A DNA stretch of 18,148 nucleotides from CAZHZT01 sp964537285 (GCA_964537285.1 CAZHZT010000122.1:1-18148); one strand, 5' to 3'. Shown: positions 8,201-14,934, counted from the stretch's first letter. Notes: a model not told the origin generated them from the letters alone. Numbers and translations are program-made.

Positions 8201-8532
8201 GCTATTTCAATTATGATGCAAGTGGAAATAATACGGTTGATTTCGGATTCTTTAATCCGGATATAATTTCTGTAAATGAAGACATAGAAGAAGAAAGCCA
8301 GATTCAATTATTCCCCAATCCCGTTCGGGATAAACTCACTTTAAAAGGAAACTTGGGTTCATATCAATTGGAATTATTTGATGCCTTAGGAAGAATTCAT
8401 CGGAACATCAACCCGATTGGATCTACCCAAACCATTGACATTTCGTCTTTACCGAAAGGAATTTATTTTGTAAAGATCTTGAATAAGAACAATAGTCAGC
8501 TTGAGATTCGAAAAATAGTAAAGGAGGAGTAA
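5239..8532 (+). CDS. Secreted SASA-type carbohydrate esterase with SdrD-B-like domain and T9SS sorting domain
   Basis: A 1097-residue exported multidomain protein. A signal peptide covers residues 1-24 (LFLTIFSTISYNAIAQ). Residues about 25-540 form a large region I do not recognise, rich in Trp, Gly, Pro and Asn (for example GCWLTTQKTGNEPAQFY and GGLGWWHD). Residues about 546-820 form a sialate O-acetylesterase/SASA domain (carbohydrate esterase family 6-like): FVLAGQSNMQGFG carries the likely catalytic Ser556, TAWGGKNLA and FAWFQGWNDG are block motifs, and SPHDAIHHFH (H805, D806, H809) likely supplies the Asp/His. Residues about 852-1005 resemble an SdrD-B/Cna-B-like domain with a Ca-binding NDLNKNGINDPDEPG loop. 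Residues about 1020-1097 are a T9SS type A sorting domain (LFPNP, then LSSLPKGIYFVKI-like and IRKIVKE). It probably de-acetylates extracellular polysaccharide; the substrate is unknown. It stands alone, with a hairpin three bases after the stop. Confidence 0.85.
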   Translation: MNHPLSTILFLTIFSTISYNAIAQVVDANRTEFTWISTEDVTDQTFGSGYTIYSAAWPIFKDYPGPENFQMGLAGCWLTTQKTGNEPAQFYTTIEGGLGWWHDTRFGTKTPKFIMGGVSFNFFAWANGPGAGRSNLLPNGQRDWSTPGGKYGVAQLSNKLLWAPDGLNMAQSLNGEMLGYGYLPLPLTEPMPQTNGQNIETGNQCWTLFLNTTNFKGPATFFLPTFWTEPVLDDPSLEGLFLDSRPSDPNIGFGIEHAVSPALMSEDNDGNRYAKIERLQFPASNEDNSMILNQVSVYNQNALWDDMEAWFNGGAVVSPDIKQAGTYGVSFVNNGGAMAGEISGAGLEHPIQLDYIDNIQLTTNIMGFEYDLNAVFEKDGRFILPEYFKLESDNQWHVIDEAAVPSSTNLVNTVVPTTPRPELTYLTPLEPDCQWQDPNGPWENPGPVAGPFKAELGDGSTVTYHWYRFVDQPAIVHANLPDDIRDTLQKRVELIHTNWSHTDEYMAPPTIGNIATVDPAVIVQPPAGLEIGYVPIVTRQEKSASKVRVFVLAGQSNMQGFGSISDPENDPGSLTDVIQNDVEGNWSEIGEVGNWNILEGASLYFAKDGDTIRTNVTVGQGANSNLIGPELMFAHQLDAYYDDPVLIIKTAWGGKNLAVDFRPPSAGGTTGDYYNAMIQTVQNVTQNLGTEFPDIGLTDFEITGFAWFQGWNDGESEDYLNEYESNLDHLVNDIRNDLGNPNLPVVIASSGHGGFTLSNDLWVQDMQTIVSVAQENVGCNDSIYGGTLGFVDTKPFYVDQTESPHDAIHHFHNNALTFLNVGKSIGNEMILAINDMAFCYRDCEDQVSPGIVSIGNRVWNDLNKNGINDPDEPGIPGVSLVLWGDSDDDGIPDWQGFGGVQVTDDEGYYRFSGLEPGNYVVFVWQVDNWEPGEPLHGFQSTNGYVEDADNDVDLDNNGFGEPFTDIMSGIVTLSPDEEPLNDGDPDDCYFNYDASGNNTVDFGFFNPDIISVNEDIEEESQIQLFPNPVRDKLTLKGNLGSYQLELFDALGRIHRNINPIGSTQTIDISSLPKGIYFVKILNKNNSQLEIRKIVKEE

Positions 8533-8534
8533 AT

Positions 8535-8566
8535 ATGAGTCATTCCGAATTTTCGGAATGACTCAT
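8535..8566. repeat. ATGAGTCAT hairpin repeat, copy 1
   Basis: Arms ATGAGTCATTCCGA (8535-8548) and TCGGAATGACTCAT (8553-8566) pair perfectly. It begins three bases after the esterase stop codon and could act as a terminator, although no T-run follows. A second copy lies at 17267-17306. Confidence 0.65.
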
Positions 8567-8572
8567 GTTTAT

Positions 8573-8708
8573 GCCGCTTCGCGGCAATATTTTCTTTTGA
8601 AGCAGTCCGGAAAGGTATTTTGGCAAAGCCAAAATACCTTTCCGGACTGCTTCATAGAAGAACTTTCGCGCTGTAGGCGCGTATATTTCTCAAAGCGAGA
8701 AATCGCTG
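8573..8708 (-). repeat. Hairpin element copy A (26-bp stem family)
   Basis: Reverse-oriented copy. Order on the plus strand: side hairpin GCCGC-TTC-GCGGC (8573-8585), central stem with exact 26-bp arms 8599-8624 and 8628-8653 around loop AAA, side hairpin CGCGC-TGTAG-GCGCG (8668-8682), and the end CAAAGCGAGAAATCGCTG matching the terminal repeat of copies B and D. The outer left part is missing and is replaced by the ATGAGTCAT hairpin. The stem sequence differs strongly from copies B, D and E but is fully self-complementary. Confidence 0.8.
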
Positions 8709-8754
8709 AAGGAATAATAAATTGCTTTTAAAAAACTTCATTTTAGTATAAACG

Positions 8755-9066
8755 ATGAAACGATTTTTAAATAACGACATTGGCCGCTTTAGGCTGATTG
8801 CCTTTTTAGAGGGAATCTCCTTGATCATCCTGGTCTTCATTGGAGTGCCTCTCAAGTATTATATGGAATCACCGACAGTAGTGGAAGTCGTAGGCCCCAT
8901 TCATGGAGTATTGTTTTTAATATATATTTATATGGCACTTCGAGTTGGATTCGAGGAGGAATGGAAATTTTTCAAAACCACATGGATTGTTCTGCTTGCT
9001 TCTTTTATTCCGTTTGGTACCTTCTATATTGATAGTAAAATCTTGCGGCCAATGCATGTTGCTTAG
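8755..9066 (+). CDS. DUF3817 family small membrane protein
   Basis: A 103-residue membrane protein with three hydrophobic segments: RLIAFLEGISLIILVFIGVP (about 13-32), VVGPIHGVLFLIYIYMALRV (about 45-64) and WIVLLASFIPFGTFYI (about 78-93). The motifs FLEGIS, P.KY, GPIHG and ASFIPFGTF are characteristic of DUF3817 proteins, whose function is unknown. The length matches the family norm of about 90-110. The gene is monocistronic by spacing, with repeat DNA on both sides. The AUG follows TATAAACG. Confidence 0.85.
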   Translation: MKRFLNNDIGRFRLIAFLEGISLIILVFIGVPLKYYMESPTVVEVVGPIHGVLFLIYIYMALRVGFEEEWKFFKTTWIVLLASFIPFGTFYIDSKILRPMHVA

Positions 9067-9179
9067 ACATTGGAGGATGTTATGTAAGGAGTATTGATTT
9101 TGGAGAGGTGTTTTTGTATATTGGATAGAAGATAAGAAAATAAGGTATGCGCTAATAGGTGCATGTATAAAAAAAACTA

Positions 9180-9289
9180 GTTCTTTGACATAAATTGTGA
9201 AAAAATGGAACTTCAAAATGATAAGCCTTTCAGCCACAAGAGCATTCAAGGCTTATCATTTTGAAGCTCCACACAATTTGTCAAAGAAC
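9180..9289. repeat. Quasi-palindromic repeat ending in GTTCTTTGACA
   Basis: Left arm 9180-9227 begins GTTCTTTGACATAAATTGTG; right arm 9250-9289 ends ACACAATTTGTCAAAGAAC. The inner 22 bases of each arm pair nearly perfectly (CTTCAAAATGATAAGCC with GGCTTATCATTTTGAAG), the outer parts with small gaps. The loop is 22 bases. Half copies or single boxes occur at 1-55, 125, 868, 1827, 4729 and 17259. GTTCTTTGACA resembles the boxA sequence of bacterial rRNA leaders. Confidence 0.7.
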
Positions 9290-9334
9290 GAAAAAACTTA
9301 TAGGCAATTAGGAAAAAGAAAAATTCCTATTCGA

Positions 9335-9361
9335 TTGATAACCCAATATTGGTTATCTTTG
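9335..9361 (+). promoter_or_regulatory. Promoter of the Rpn-type nuclease gene
   Basis: TTG at 9335-9337 and a full TAnnTTTG box, TATCTTTG at 9354-9361, lie 16 bases apart, 36 bases before the ATG. The spacer contains a CCAATATTGG palindrome at 9343-9352 that could be an operator. Confidence 0.5.
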
Positions 9362-9396
9362 TATTGATAGTCAAGCTGTTTTATAACTGACCAAAT

Positions 9397-10221
9397 ATGA
9401 GTGCCTTAACAGACAAGTATATTAATCCTTTGACCGATTTTGGGTTCAAAAAGCTATTTGGTACAGAACTAAACAAATCCTTGTTAATAGATTTTCTTAA
9501 TCAAATACTTCCGGAAAAGCATAGGATAAAAGATTTGACATATTCTAAGAATGAACAGATGGGGTTGAATGAACTAGATCGGAAGGCTATTTTTGATCTG
9601 TATTGTATCGGTGAATCTGGAGAGCGATTTATTGTAGAGGTGCAAAAAGCAAAGCAAAATTTTTTTAAAGATAGGAGTATTTATTATTCATCATTTCCTA
9701 TCCAAGAACAAGCAAAAAGAGGAGATTGGAATTATCAACTAGCCCCGGTTTATACAGTCGGGATTTTGGATTTTATATTTGATGACCATAAATCAGAAAA
9801 TCAATTACTACATATAATTGAGCTAAAAAATCAAAAATGTGAAGTTTTTTACGATAAGCTGAAATTTATTTATATTGAATTACCAAAATTCAAGAAGTTA
9901 GATGATGAATTAGAAACTCAATTTGACAAGTGGTTATTTGTATTTAGACATCTATCTGATTTACAAGACCGTCCTAAAAAACTTCAAGATAAAATATTCC
10001 AGAAACTATTTGAAGCCGCAGAAATTGCCAAATTCACTCCAGAAGAAAGAGAGGCTTACGAAGAGAGCTTGAAATATTATAGAGATTTAAAGAATGTGGT
10101 TGATACATCAAGAAAAGAAGGCATTAAAGAAGTAGCTAAAAAAATGAAAGACAAAGGGATGTCAAATTCAGAAATATTGGAATTAACTGGTTTGGATATT
10201 GATGAGATAGATGAATTGTAA
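9397..10221 (+). CDS. Rpn-family recombination-promoting nuclease / PD-(D/E)XK transposase-like protein
   Basis: A 274-residue protein starting with the family signature NPLTDFGFKKLFG (residues 10-22). The PD-(D/E)XK nuclease core follows: D67 in AIFDLYC, then E81 and Q83 in FIVEVQKA, matching the D...ExQ pattern of Rpn/PDDEXK_2 proteins. The C-terminus carries the typical helical tail MKDKGMSNSEILELTGLDIDEI. Members are DNA nucleases tied to recombination and often called transposases, but they are not known to move as insertion sequences with defined ends. The full length and intact motif suggest an active gene. It has its own promoter and is bracketed by repeats, which fits a role in exchange of repetitive DNA; that link is inference. 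Confidence 0.85.
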   Translation: MSALTDKYINPLTDFGFKKLFGTELNKSLLIDFLNQILPEKHRIKDLTYSKNEQMGLNELDRKAIFDLYCIGESGERFIVEVQKAKQNFFKDRSIYYSSFPIQEQAKRGDWNYQLAPVYTVGILDFIFDDHKSENQLLHIIELKNQKCEVFYDKLKFIYIELPKFKKLDDELETQFDKWLFVFRHLSDLQDRPKKLQDKIFQKLFEAAEIAKFTPEEREAYEESLKYYRDLKNVVDTSRKEGIKEVAKKMKDKGMSNSEILELTGLDIDEIDEL

Positions 10222-10269
10222 AAAGGGCCTGCTTGCAATGTTACATTGTATAACCCAATAACAACTTCA

Positions 10270-10560
10270 ATGAAAAGCATGAAACATCTATTGGCCTTAC
10301 TGATTTTGCAAGTACTTCATCTTCCAATTGCCATTACGCAGATTATTACGATCGGTAATTAAGGTGATTTCCCTAACCTGGAAGCTGCTGGAAACTCTAT
10401 TTCTGCCGGTGACACCCTTTTATTGCAATCACAAACTTTTTCAGACGGGACGCAATTTTTAGAAACCTTAGCGGAACCGGATCATTGCCCATTGTTATCA
10501 TCGCTCAAAATGTGAGGTTCTGGATGAAACCATCTAGAACCTATTGTTGTAAGTATTCTG
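10270..10560 (+). pseudogene. Truncated secreted right-handed beta-helix protein
   Basis: ATG at 10270 begins a signal-like sequence (HLLALLILQVLHLPIAITQ), then ITIGN and an in-frame TAA at 10360-10362. Beyond the stop the frame continues GDFPNLEAAGNSISAGDTLLL, the opening coil typical of parallel beta-helix (pectate-lyase-like) proteins. Near 10464 the meaningful frame shifts, giving SGTGSLPIVIIAQN, another classic beta-helix phrase. The rest of the gene is absent and hairpin copy B follows. The protein family is inferred from phrase similarity only. Confidence 0.6.
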
Positions 10561-10597
10561 TTTCCATTAATAAATATTTATACTATATTGCTTCAAG

Positions 10598-10769
10598 CAG
10601 CGATTCCCGCTTTGAAAAATAAACGCGCCTGTGGCGCGAAATTCCTTTGAGAGGGAGGCCGAAAGGGCTATTTTGCTTCGCAAAATAGCCCTTTCGGCCT
10701 CCCTCAAAAGAAAATATCGCCGCGAAGCGGCCTAAATTTGGTTTTAGATTTCCAAAACGAGAATTGCTG
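10598..10769 (+). repeat. Hairpin element copy B (26-bp stem family), complete
   Basis: A complete 172-bp copy. The ends CAGCGATTCCCGCTTTG and CAAAACGAGAATTGCTG are imperfect terminal inverted repeats of about 16 bp. Inside are side hairpin CGCGCC-TGT-GGCGCG (about 10624-10638), central stem 10651-10676 paired exactly with 10680-10705 around loop TTC, and side hairpin GCCGC-GAA-GCGGC (10719-10731). The following 10770-10963 holds no recognisable feature. Confidence 0.85.
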
Positions 10770-10963
10770 GCTTCAAAGGCATAACAGAATAAGAATTGTG
10801 AATATATTAAATGGACAAAAGGTAATTTGTCCCAATGTGTAAATACTTGAATGATTAGTTCCTCCATGCGCCTTTTGCTTACAATAGGACTTTCAATCAA
10901 ACTGTCCATGAACAATTGCCAGCAAAATAAGTAATACTAAAACTTCAAATCTAAATTAACGAT

Positions 10964-12475
10964 ATGTACTACAAAATTTTCACTCTACTAATTACAATTA
11001 GCCTGATGGCTTGTACAGGCCCCCAAAGTCAGAAGGAAACTGAGGAGATAACCGTGGAGAAAAAAGCAACTAACGTGGAAGTCGCGAAATCTGCATCTGT
11101 TCTAGGTGTAGAATCCGTAATTTATACAACTGCAGAAGGCACAGATCTCCGTCTCACTCAATCCGGGAAAGTGGCATTTGAAAAAGCAGCACAGCCGCTG
11201 GAGAACGAAGTCTCTGTTTTTGTCAATCCCAACAAATCTTTCCAGGCATTTTTGGGCATTGGAGGGGCCATTACAGATGCTTCCGCAGAAGTATTTGCTC
11301 AACTGCCTCCTGATAAGCAAGAAGAGCTCTTAACCGCTTATTACGACAAAGACAAAGGAATCGGTTATTCACTTTTGAGAACACCCATTCACAGTTGTGA
11401 TTTCAGTAGTGAAAGTTATACCTATATCGAGGAAGGAGATAAGGAACTGAAAACCTTCAGCATCGAACCGGATAAGGCTTTTAAAATTCCACTGATTAAG
11501 AAAGCCATTGAAACTGCCGGAGGCAGCCTGCTACTTTATGCCAGCCCTTGGAGTCCTCCCGCTTTTATGAAAGATAATAATAATATGCTGAAGGGAGGAA
11601 AGCTGCTTCCTGAATATTACAGTGCATGGGCGCTATACTATGCCAAATTCATTAAAGCTTATGAGGCCGAAGGGATGCCTGTTTGGGGGCTTACCATCCA
11701 GAATGAACCTATGGCCGTGCAACGTTGGGAATCTTGCATTTACACCGCAGAGGAAGAACGCGATTTTTTGAAAAACCACCTTGGTCCAACTCTGGAGCGA
11801 GAAGGACTTGGCGAAAAAAAAATTGTTGTTTGGGATCATAACCGGGATCTTATCAACCATCGGGCAAATACCATTTTTGAGGATGAGGAAGCTGCCAAAT
11901 ATGCCTGGGGAATTGGTTTCCATTGGTACGAAACATGGGCCGGAGGGGATCCAATGTTTTCAAACCTCGGCAACATTAAAGAGTCTTTTCCTACTAAAAA
12001 CCTTTTATTTACCGAAGGGTGCCAGGAAAGGTTTAGCAGCGATAAGTACCAATATTGGAAACATGCAGAGCGTTATGGCCGCTCCATCATCAATGATTTT
12101 AATAATGGAACCGTTGGCTGGACAGATTGGAACATATTGTTAAATCAGAATGGTGGGCCAAATCATGTAGGTAATTATTGCTTTGCTCCCATACATGGAG
12201 ATACGGAGACAGGGGAATTAATTTACACACCTACTTATTATTATATTGGTCATTTCTCAAAATTTATTCGGCCAGGCGCCAAAAGGATAAGTACGGTTAG
12301 TAGCAGAAGCCATCTGTTGAGTACCTCATTTGTTAATGAAGATAAGAGTATGGTCAGTGTCATCATGAACCAAAGCGATGAACCAATTGATTATAAGCTT
12401 TTTGTGGGGAGTAATGAGGCGATCACTTTGAGTATTCCTCCGCATGCCATGCAGACAATCATTACTAAGCTTTAG
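10964..12475 (+). CDS. Glycoside hydrolase family 30 lipoprotein (glucosylceramidase-like)
   Basis: A 503-residue lipoprotein: signal segment with lipobox SLMAC, lipidated Cys17, then a polar linker to about residue 45. The beta-propeller-free (beta/alpha)8 GH30 fold is shown by FLGIGGAITDASAE, YSLLRTPIHSCDFS, ASPWSPPAFMKDN, WGLTIQNEPM with acid/base E248, and LLFTEGCQE with nucleophile E351; VGWTDWNILLNQNGGP and the C-terminal beta-domain follow. The length is normal for bacterial GH30. Family members cleave beta-1,6-glucans, glucosylceramide or related beta-glycosides; subfamily and substrate are not assignable here. The lipobox places it at the membrane, probably outer-surface or periplasmic. 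No SusCD pair is adjacent, so it is not part of a visible PUL. Repeat copies B and C flank it. Confidence 0.9.
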   Translation: MYYKIFTLLITISLMACTGPQSQKETEEITVEKKATNVEVAKSASVLGVESVIYTTAEGTDLRLTQSGKVAFEKAAQPLENEVSVFVNPNKSFQAFLGIGGAITDASAEVFAQLPPDKQEELLTAYYDKDKGIGYSLLRTPIHSCDFSSESYTYIEEGDKELKTFSIEPDKAFKIPLIKKAIETAGGSLLLYASPWSPPAFMKDNNNMLKGGKLLPEYYSAWALYYAKFIKAYEAEGMPVWGLTIQNEPMAVQRWESCIYTAEEERDFLKNHLGPTLEREGLGEKKIVVWDHNRDLINHRANTIFEDEEAAKYAWGIGFHWYETWAGGDPMFSNLGNIKESFPTKNLLFTEGCQERFSSDKYQYWKHAERYGRSIINDFNNGTVGWTDWNILLNQNGGPNHVGNYCFAPIHGDTETGELIYTPTYYYIGHFSKFIRPGAKRISTVSSRSHLLSTSFVNEDKSMVSVIMNQSDEPIDYKLFVGSNEAITLSIPPHAMQTIITKL

Positions 12476-12481
12476 GAATCT

Positions 12482-12606
12482 CGGTAATGCTTGCTTTGGA
12501 AATCCAAAACGAAACGTATGTCGGTTCGTGGCGGTATTTTCTTTTGAAGGGATCGGAAAGGGCCATTTTGCGCCGTAGGTGCGTTCATTTTTCAAAGCGA
12601 GCACTG
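12482..12606 (-). repeat. Hairpin element copy C, decayed and missing one stem arm
   Basis: Reverse-oriented copy starting seven bases after the GH30 stop. The stretch TTTGGAAATCCAAAACGA, the GTATTTTCTTTTGA spacer, one arm (AGGGATCGGAAAGGGCCATT), then CGCCGTAGGTGCG and TTTTTCAAAGCGAG follow the family order. The partner arm, loop and adjoining spacer are absent, as expected for a deletion across a hairpin. The terminal repeats are also worn. Confidence 0.65.
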
Positions 12607-12689
12607 AAGAATAAATCTTTTTTCGGTGCAATTGCACTGCATCCTTTTTACCTTTTTTTGCTCAAGGCTCAAAAAATCTCCTTCTTATG

Positions 12690-12720
12690 TTTGGTAAATA
12701 GGTTGGTCAGGTTATTTTTG
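12690..12720 (+). promoter_or_regulatory. Promoter of phosphoglucomutase
   Basis: TTTG at 12690-12693 followed after 19 bases by TATTTTTG at 12713-12720 fits the Bacteroidota TTTG-N19-TAnnTTTG promoter. Transcription would start about 10 bases before the ATG, an unusually short leader. TATGTTTG at 12686-12693 is an alternative -7 box and would give a leader of about 40 bases. Confidence 0.4.
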
Positions 12721-12736
12721 TCAAAAAAGTAACATC

Positions 12737-14377
12737 ATGGCAATACATTCTCTCGCGGGAAAAAAAGCATCCAAGGAACAGCTTATTAACATTCCTCAGC
12801 TTATCACGGATTACTTTACTCAGCAGCCTGATCCGTCTGAACGGGTACAAAGGGTTAAATTCGGGACGTCGGGTCACCGGGGGTCTTCATTAAAAAATTC
12901 CTTTAATGAACAACATATTCTGGCAACAACCCAGGCAATTTGTAATTATCGGGAAAAAGAAGGTATAAATGGGCCTGTTTTTATAGGGATTGATTCCCAT
13001 GCTTTGTCTACACCTGCTCAGGCGACTGCCCTGGAAGTGTTGGCGGCCAATGAAGTGGTAAGCATGATCGCTTCCAATGATGAGTATACGCCTACTCCGG
13101 CTGTCAGCCATGCTATAATTGAATATAATAAAGGTAGAAGTACGGGTCTGGCTGACGGGATCGTTATTACGCCATCCCACAACCCGCCTGAAGATGGAGG
13201 CTTCAAGTATAACATGACCAATGGAGGGCCTGCCGAGGGGGCTGTAACCTCCTGGATTGAATCGAGAGCGAATGAACTACTGGAAAATAAACTTCAAGGA
13301 GTCAAAAGGATTCCTTTATCCAAAGCTTTAAGTGCGCCCACTACTAAACGATATGATTTTTTGGATGCCTATACCGCTGATCTGGATCAGGTAATCGATA
13401 TCAAATTACTTAAAGAATCTGGCATAAAGATGGGCGTAGATCCTCTCGGCGGAGCTGGTGTAAATTATTGGCAAAGAATTGCCGATCGCTTTGATCTTAG
13501 CCTTACGGTAGTTGATAATTCTGTAGATCATACCTTCAGTTTCATGTCTTTAGACTGGGATGGGAAAATTCGAATGGATCCATCTTCCAGCTATGCTATG
13601 CAAAGACTTATAGAATTAAAAGATAAATTTCCGGTAGCATTTGCCTGCGATACTGACCATGATCGTCATGGCATCGTGACTCAGAGCGCCGGGCTCATGC
13701 AACCTAATCACTATTTAGCCGTGGCCATTGATTATTTGTTCCGGAACAGACCTCAATGGGCCTCAAGTGCAGGCATTGGAAAAACTCTGGTGAGTAGTCA
13801 AATGATTGATCGGGTTGCTAAAAAACTTGGGCGTAAGCTAGTGGAAGTGCCGGTAGGCTTTAAGTGGTTTGTTGACGGTCTCTTCGATGGTAGTCTTGGA
13901 TTTGGTGGGGAAGAAAGTGCCGGAGCCTCTTTCCTGAACAAGTCAGGAGACGTTTGGTCTACAGATAAAGATGGTATTATCGCGGCCTTACTGGCTGGTG
14001 AAATGACAGCAAGTACGGGTAAAGATCCTGCAGAAATCTACCAGGAGTTTGTCAAAGAATTTGGAGAACCGATATACAGTCGCATAGATGCGCCTGCCAC
14101 TCCTGAGCAAAAAGACAAGCTGAAAAAGTTATCTTCTGAACAGGTTTCTTCTTCTGAACTTGCAGGAGAAAAAATTACCAATATCCTGACGAATGCTCCT
14201 GGTAATGGCGCGGCTATTGGCGGTTTAAAAGTAGAAACGGCCAATGGGTGGTTTGCTGCTCGCCCCTCGGGTACAGAGAATATTTATAAGATCTACGCTG
14301 AAAGCTTTAAGGGCGAAGAGCATTTACGACAACTACAGGAAGAAGCTCAGAAAATCGTTAATAAGGCTATTGGATAG
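12737..14377 (+). CDS. pgm: Phosphoglucomutase (alpha-D-glucose phosphate-specific)
   Basis: A 546-residue cytosolic enzyme interconverting glucose 1-phosphate and glucose 6-phosphate, linking glycolysis to glycogen and nucleotide-sugar synthesis. It is the same length as the E. coli Pgm type. VKFGTSGHRGSS lies near residues 36-47; the phosphoserine loop TPSHNPPEDGG has catalytic Ser147; the Mg-binding loop DTDHDRHG has D305, D307 and D309; the sugar-binding GGEESAGASF and phosphate-binding RPSGTENIYKIYAE loops follow. All key residues are present, so the enzyme should be active. It stands alone, with copies C and D of the hairpin element on either side and a promoter-like site just upstream. 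Confidence 0.95.
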   Translation: MAIHSLAGKKASKEQLINIPQLITDYFTQQPDPSERVQRVKFGTSGHRGSSLKNSFNEQHILATTQAICNYREKEGINGPVFIGIDSHALSTPAQATALEVLAANEVVSMIASNDEYTPTPAVSHAIIEYNKGRSTGLADGIVITPSHNPPEDGGFKYNMTNGGPAEGAVTSWIESRANELLENKLQGVKRIPLSKALSAPTTKRYDFLDAYTADLDQVIDIKLLKESGIKMGVDPLGGAGVNYWQRIADRFDLSLTVVDNSVDHTFSFMSLDWDGKIRMDPSSSYAMQRLIELKDKFPVAFACDTDHDRHGIVTQSAGLMQPNHYLAVAIDYLFRNRPQWASSAGIGKTLVSSQMIDRVAKKLGRKLVEVPVGFKWFVDGLFDGSLGFGGEESAGASFLNKSGDVWSTDKDGIIAALLAGEMTASTGKDPAEIYQEFVKEFGEPIYSRIDAPATPEQKDKLKKLSSEQVSSSELAGEKITNILTNAPGNGAAIGGLKVETANGWFAARPSGTENIYKIYAESFKGEEHLRQLQEEAQKIVNKAIG

Positions 14378-14397
14378 GAGCTCGATGAGTTTAATGC

Positions 14398-14569
14398 CGG
14401 CGATTCTCGCTTTGAAAAATAAACGCGCCTACGGCGCGAAATTCCTTTGAGAGGGAAGCCGAAAGGGCTATTTTGCGAAGCAAAATAGCCCTTTCGGCTT
14501 CCCTCAAAAGAAAATATCGCAGTGAAGCGGCGTAAATTTGGTTTTGGATTTCCAAAACGAGAATTGCTG
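14398..14569 (+). repeat. Hairpin element copy D (26-bp stem family), complete
   Basis: A second complete 172-bp copy, 20 bases after the phosphoglucomutase stop. The ends CGGCGATTCTCGCTTTG and CAAAACGAGAATTGCTG are terminal inverted repeats. Central arms 14451-14476 and 14480-14505 pair exactly around loop GAA. Compared with copy B, one stem pair has changed on both sides (GAGGGAGGCC to GAGGGAAGCC with GGCCT to GGCTT), and the loop is the reverse complement. The right side hairpin is weaker (GCAGTGAAGCGGC). Confidence 0.85.
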
Positions 14570-14593
14570 TTGACTATCAGGCTTGTTAAGCGT

Positions 14594-14609
14594 CTTCCTG
14601 AAGCACTAG
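14594..14609 (+). repeat. Solo MITE terminus
   Basis: CTTCCTGAAGCACTAG matches the outer end of the MITE at 16770-16937 and its tandem duplicate over at least 15 bases. No opposite terminus is seen, so it is a remnant or a solo end. It lies 25 bases past copy D. Confidence 0.4.
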
Positions 14610-14641
14610 ATGATTTCATTTGGTAAACGTTTTAAGAACAA

Positions 14642-14835
14642 AAAGCAGGCCGTTAGGCCTGCCTGAATGTAGCCCTGGGTTCTCCCAGGGTTGTAAAATA
14701 TACAGATCCAACTTCCGCGTAGCGGAAGCACATCATTGGCTATTGCTCTTGTGTTGTGGGCTTCCGCTACGCGGAAGAAATTAGGTAGAAAAACCTTTTC
14801 CCCAGGAGGACCTGGGGCTACGATCGGCCTGCTTT
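14642..14835. repeat. Nested quasi-palindrome with five small hairpins
   Basis: Outer arms AAAGCAGGCC (14642-14651) and GGCCTGCTTT (14826-14835) enclose five hairpins: GCAGGCC-GTTA-GGCCTGC (14645-14662), CCCTGGG-TTCT-CCCAGGG (14673-14690), CTTCCGC-GTA-GCGGAAG (14712-14728), CTTCCGC-TAC-GCGGAAG (14761-14777) and CCCCAGG-AGGA-CCTGGGG (14800-14817). The two CTTCCGC hairpins are reverse complements, as are the GTAGCCCTGGG and GGGGCTAC stretches, so the whole 194 bp can also pair end to end. It encodes no protein. Confidence 0.75.
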
Positions 14836-14934
14836 AAGGGCTTCCTAAATTAATTTCCCAAGTAATGGAACTAAAAAAGGAAGGTGGATATTTACAGGAT
14901 TGTATACATTTACAGAGATAGCTATCATCTGTTT

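Noticed and set aside
10583..10915. Minus-strand ORF of 110 residues over copy B
   Set aside because: Its protein text recurs over copy D (14347-14619) because both are translations of the hairpin element, not of a gene.
12487..12732. Plus-strand ORF of 81 residues between GH30 and phosphoglucomutase
   Set aside because: It starts inside hairpin copy C and ends in promoter DNA; composition is not protein-like.
10964..14377. Polysaccharide utilisation locus around GH30 and phosphoglucomutase
   Set aside because: No SusC/SusD pair, regulator or second glycosidase is present; each gene is isolated by repeats.
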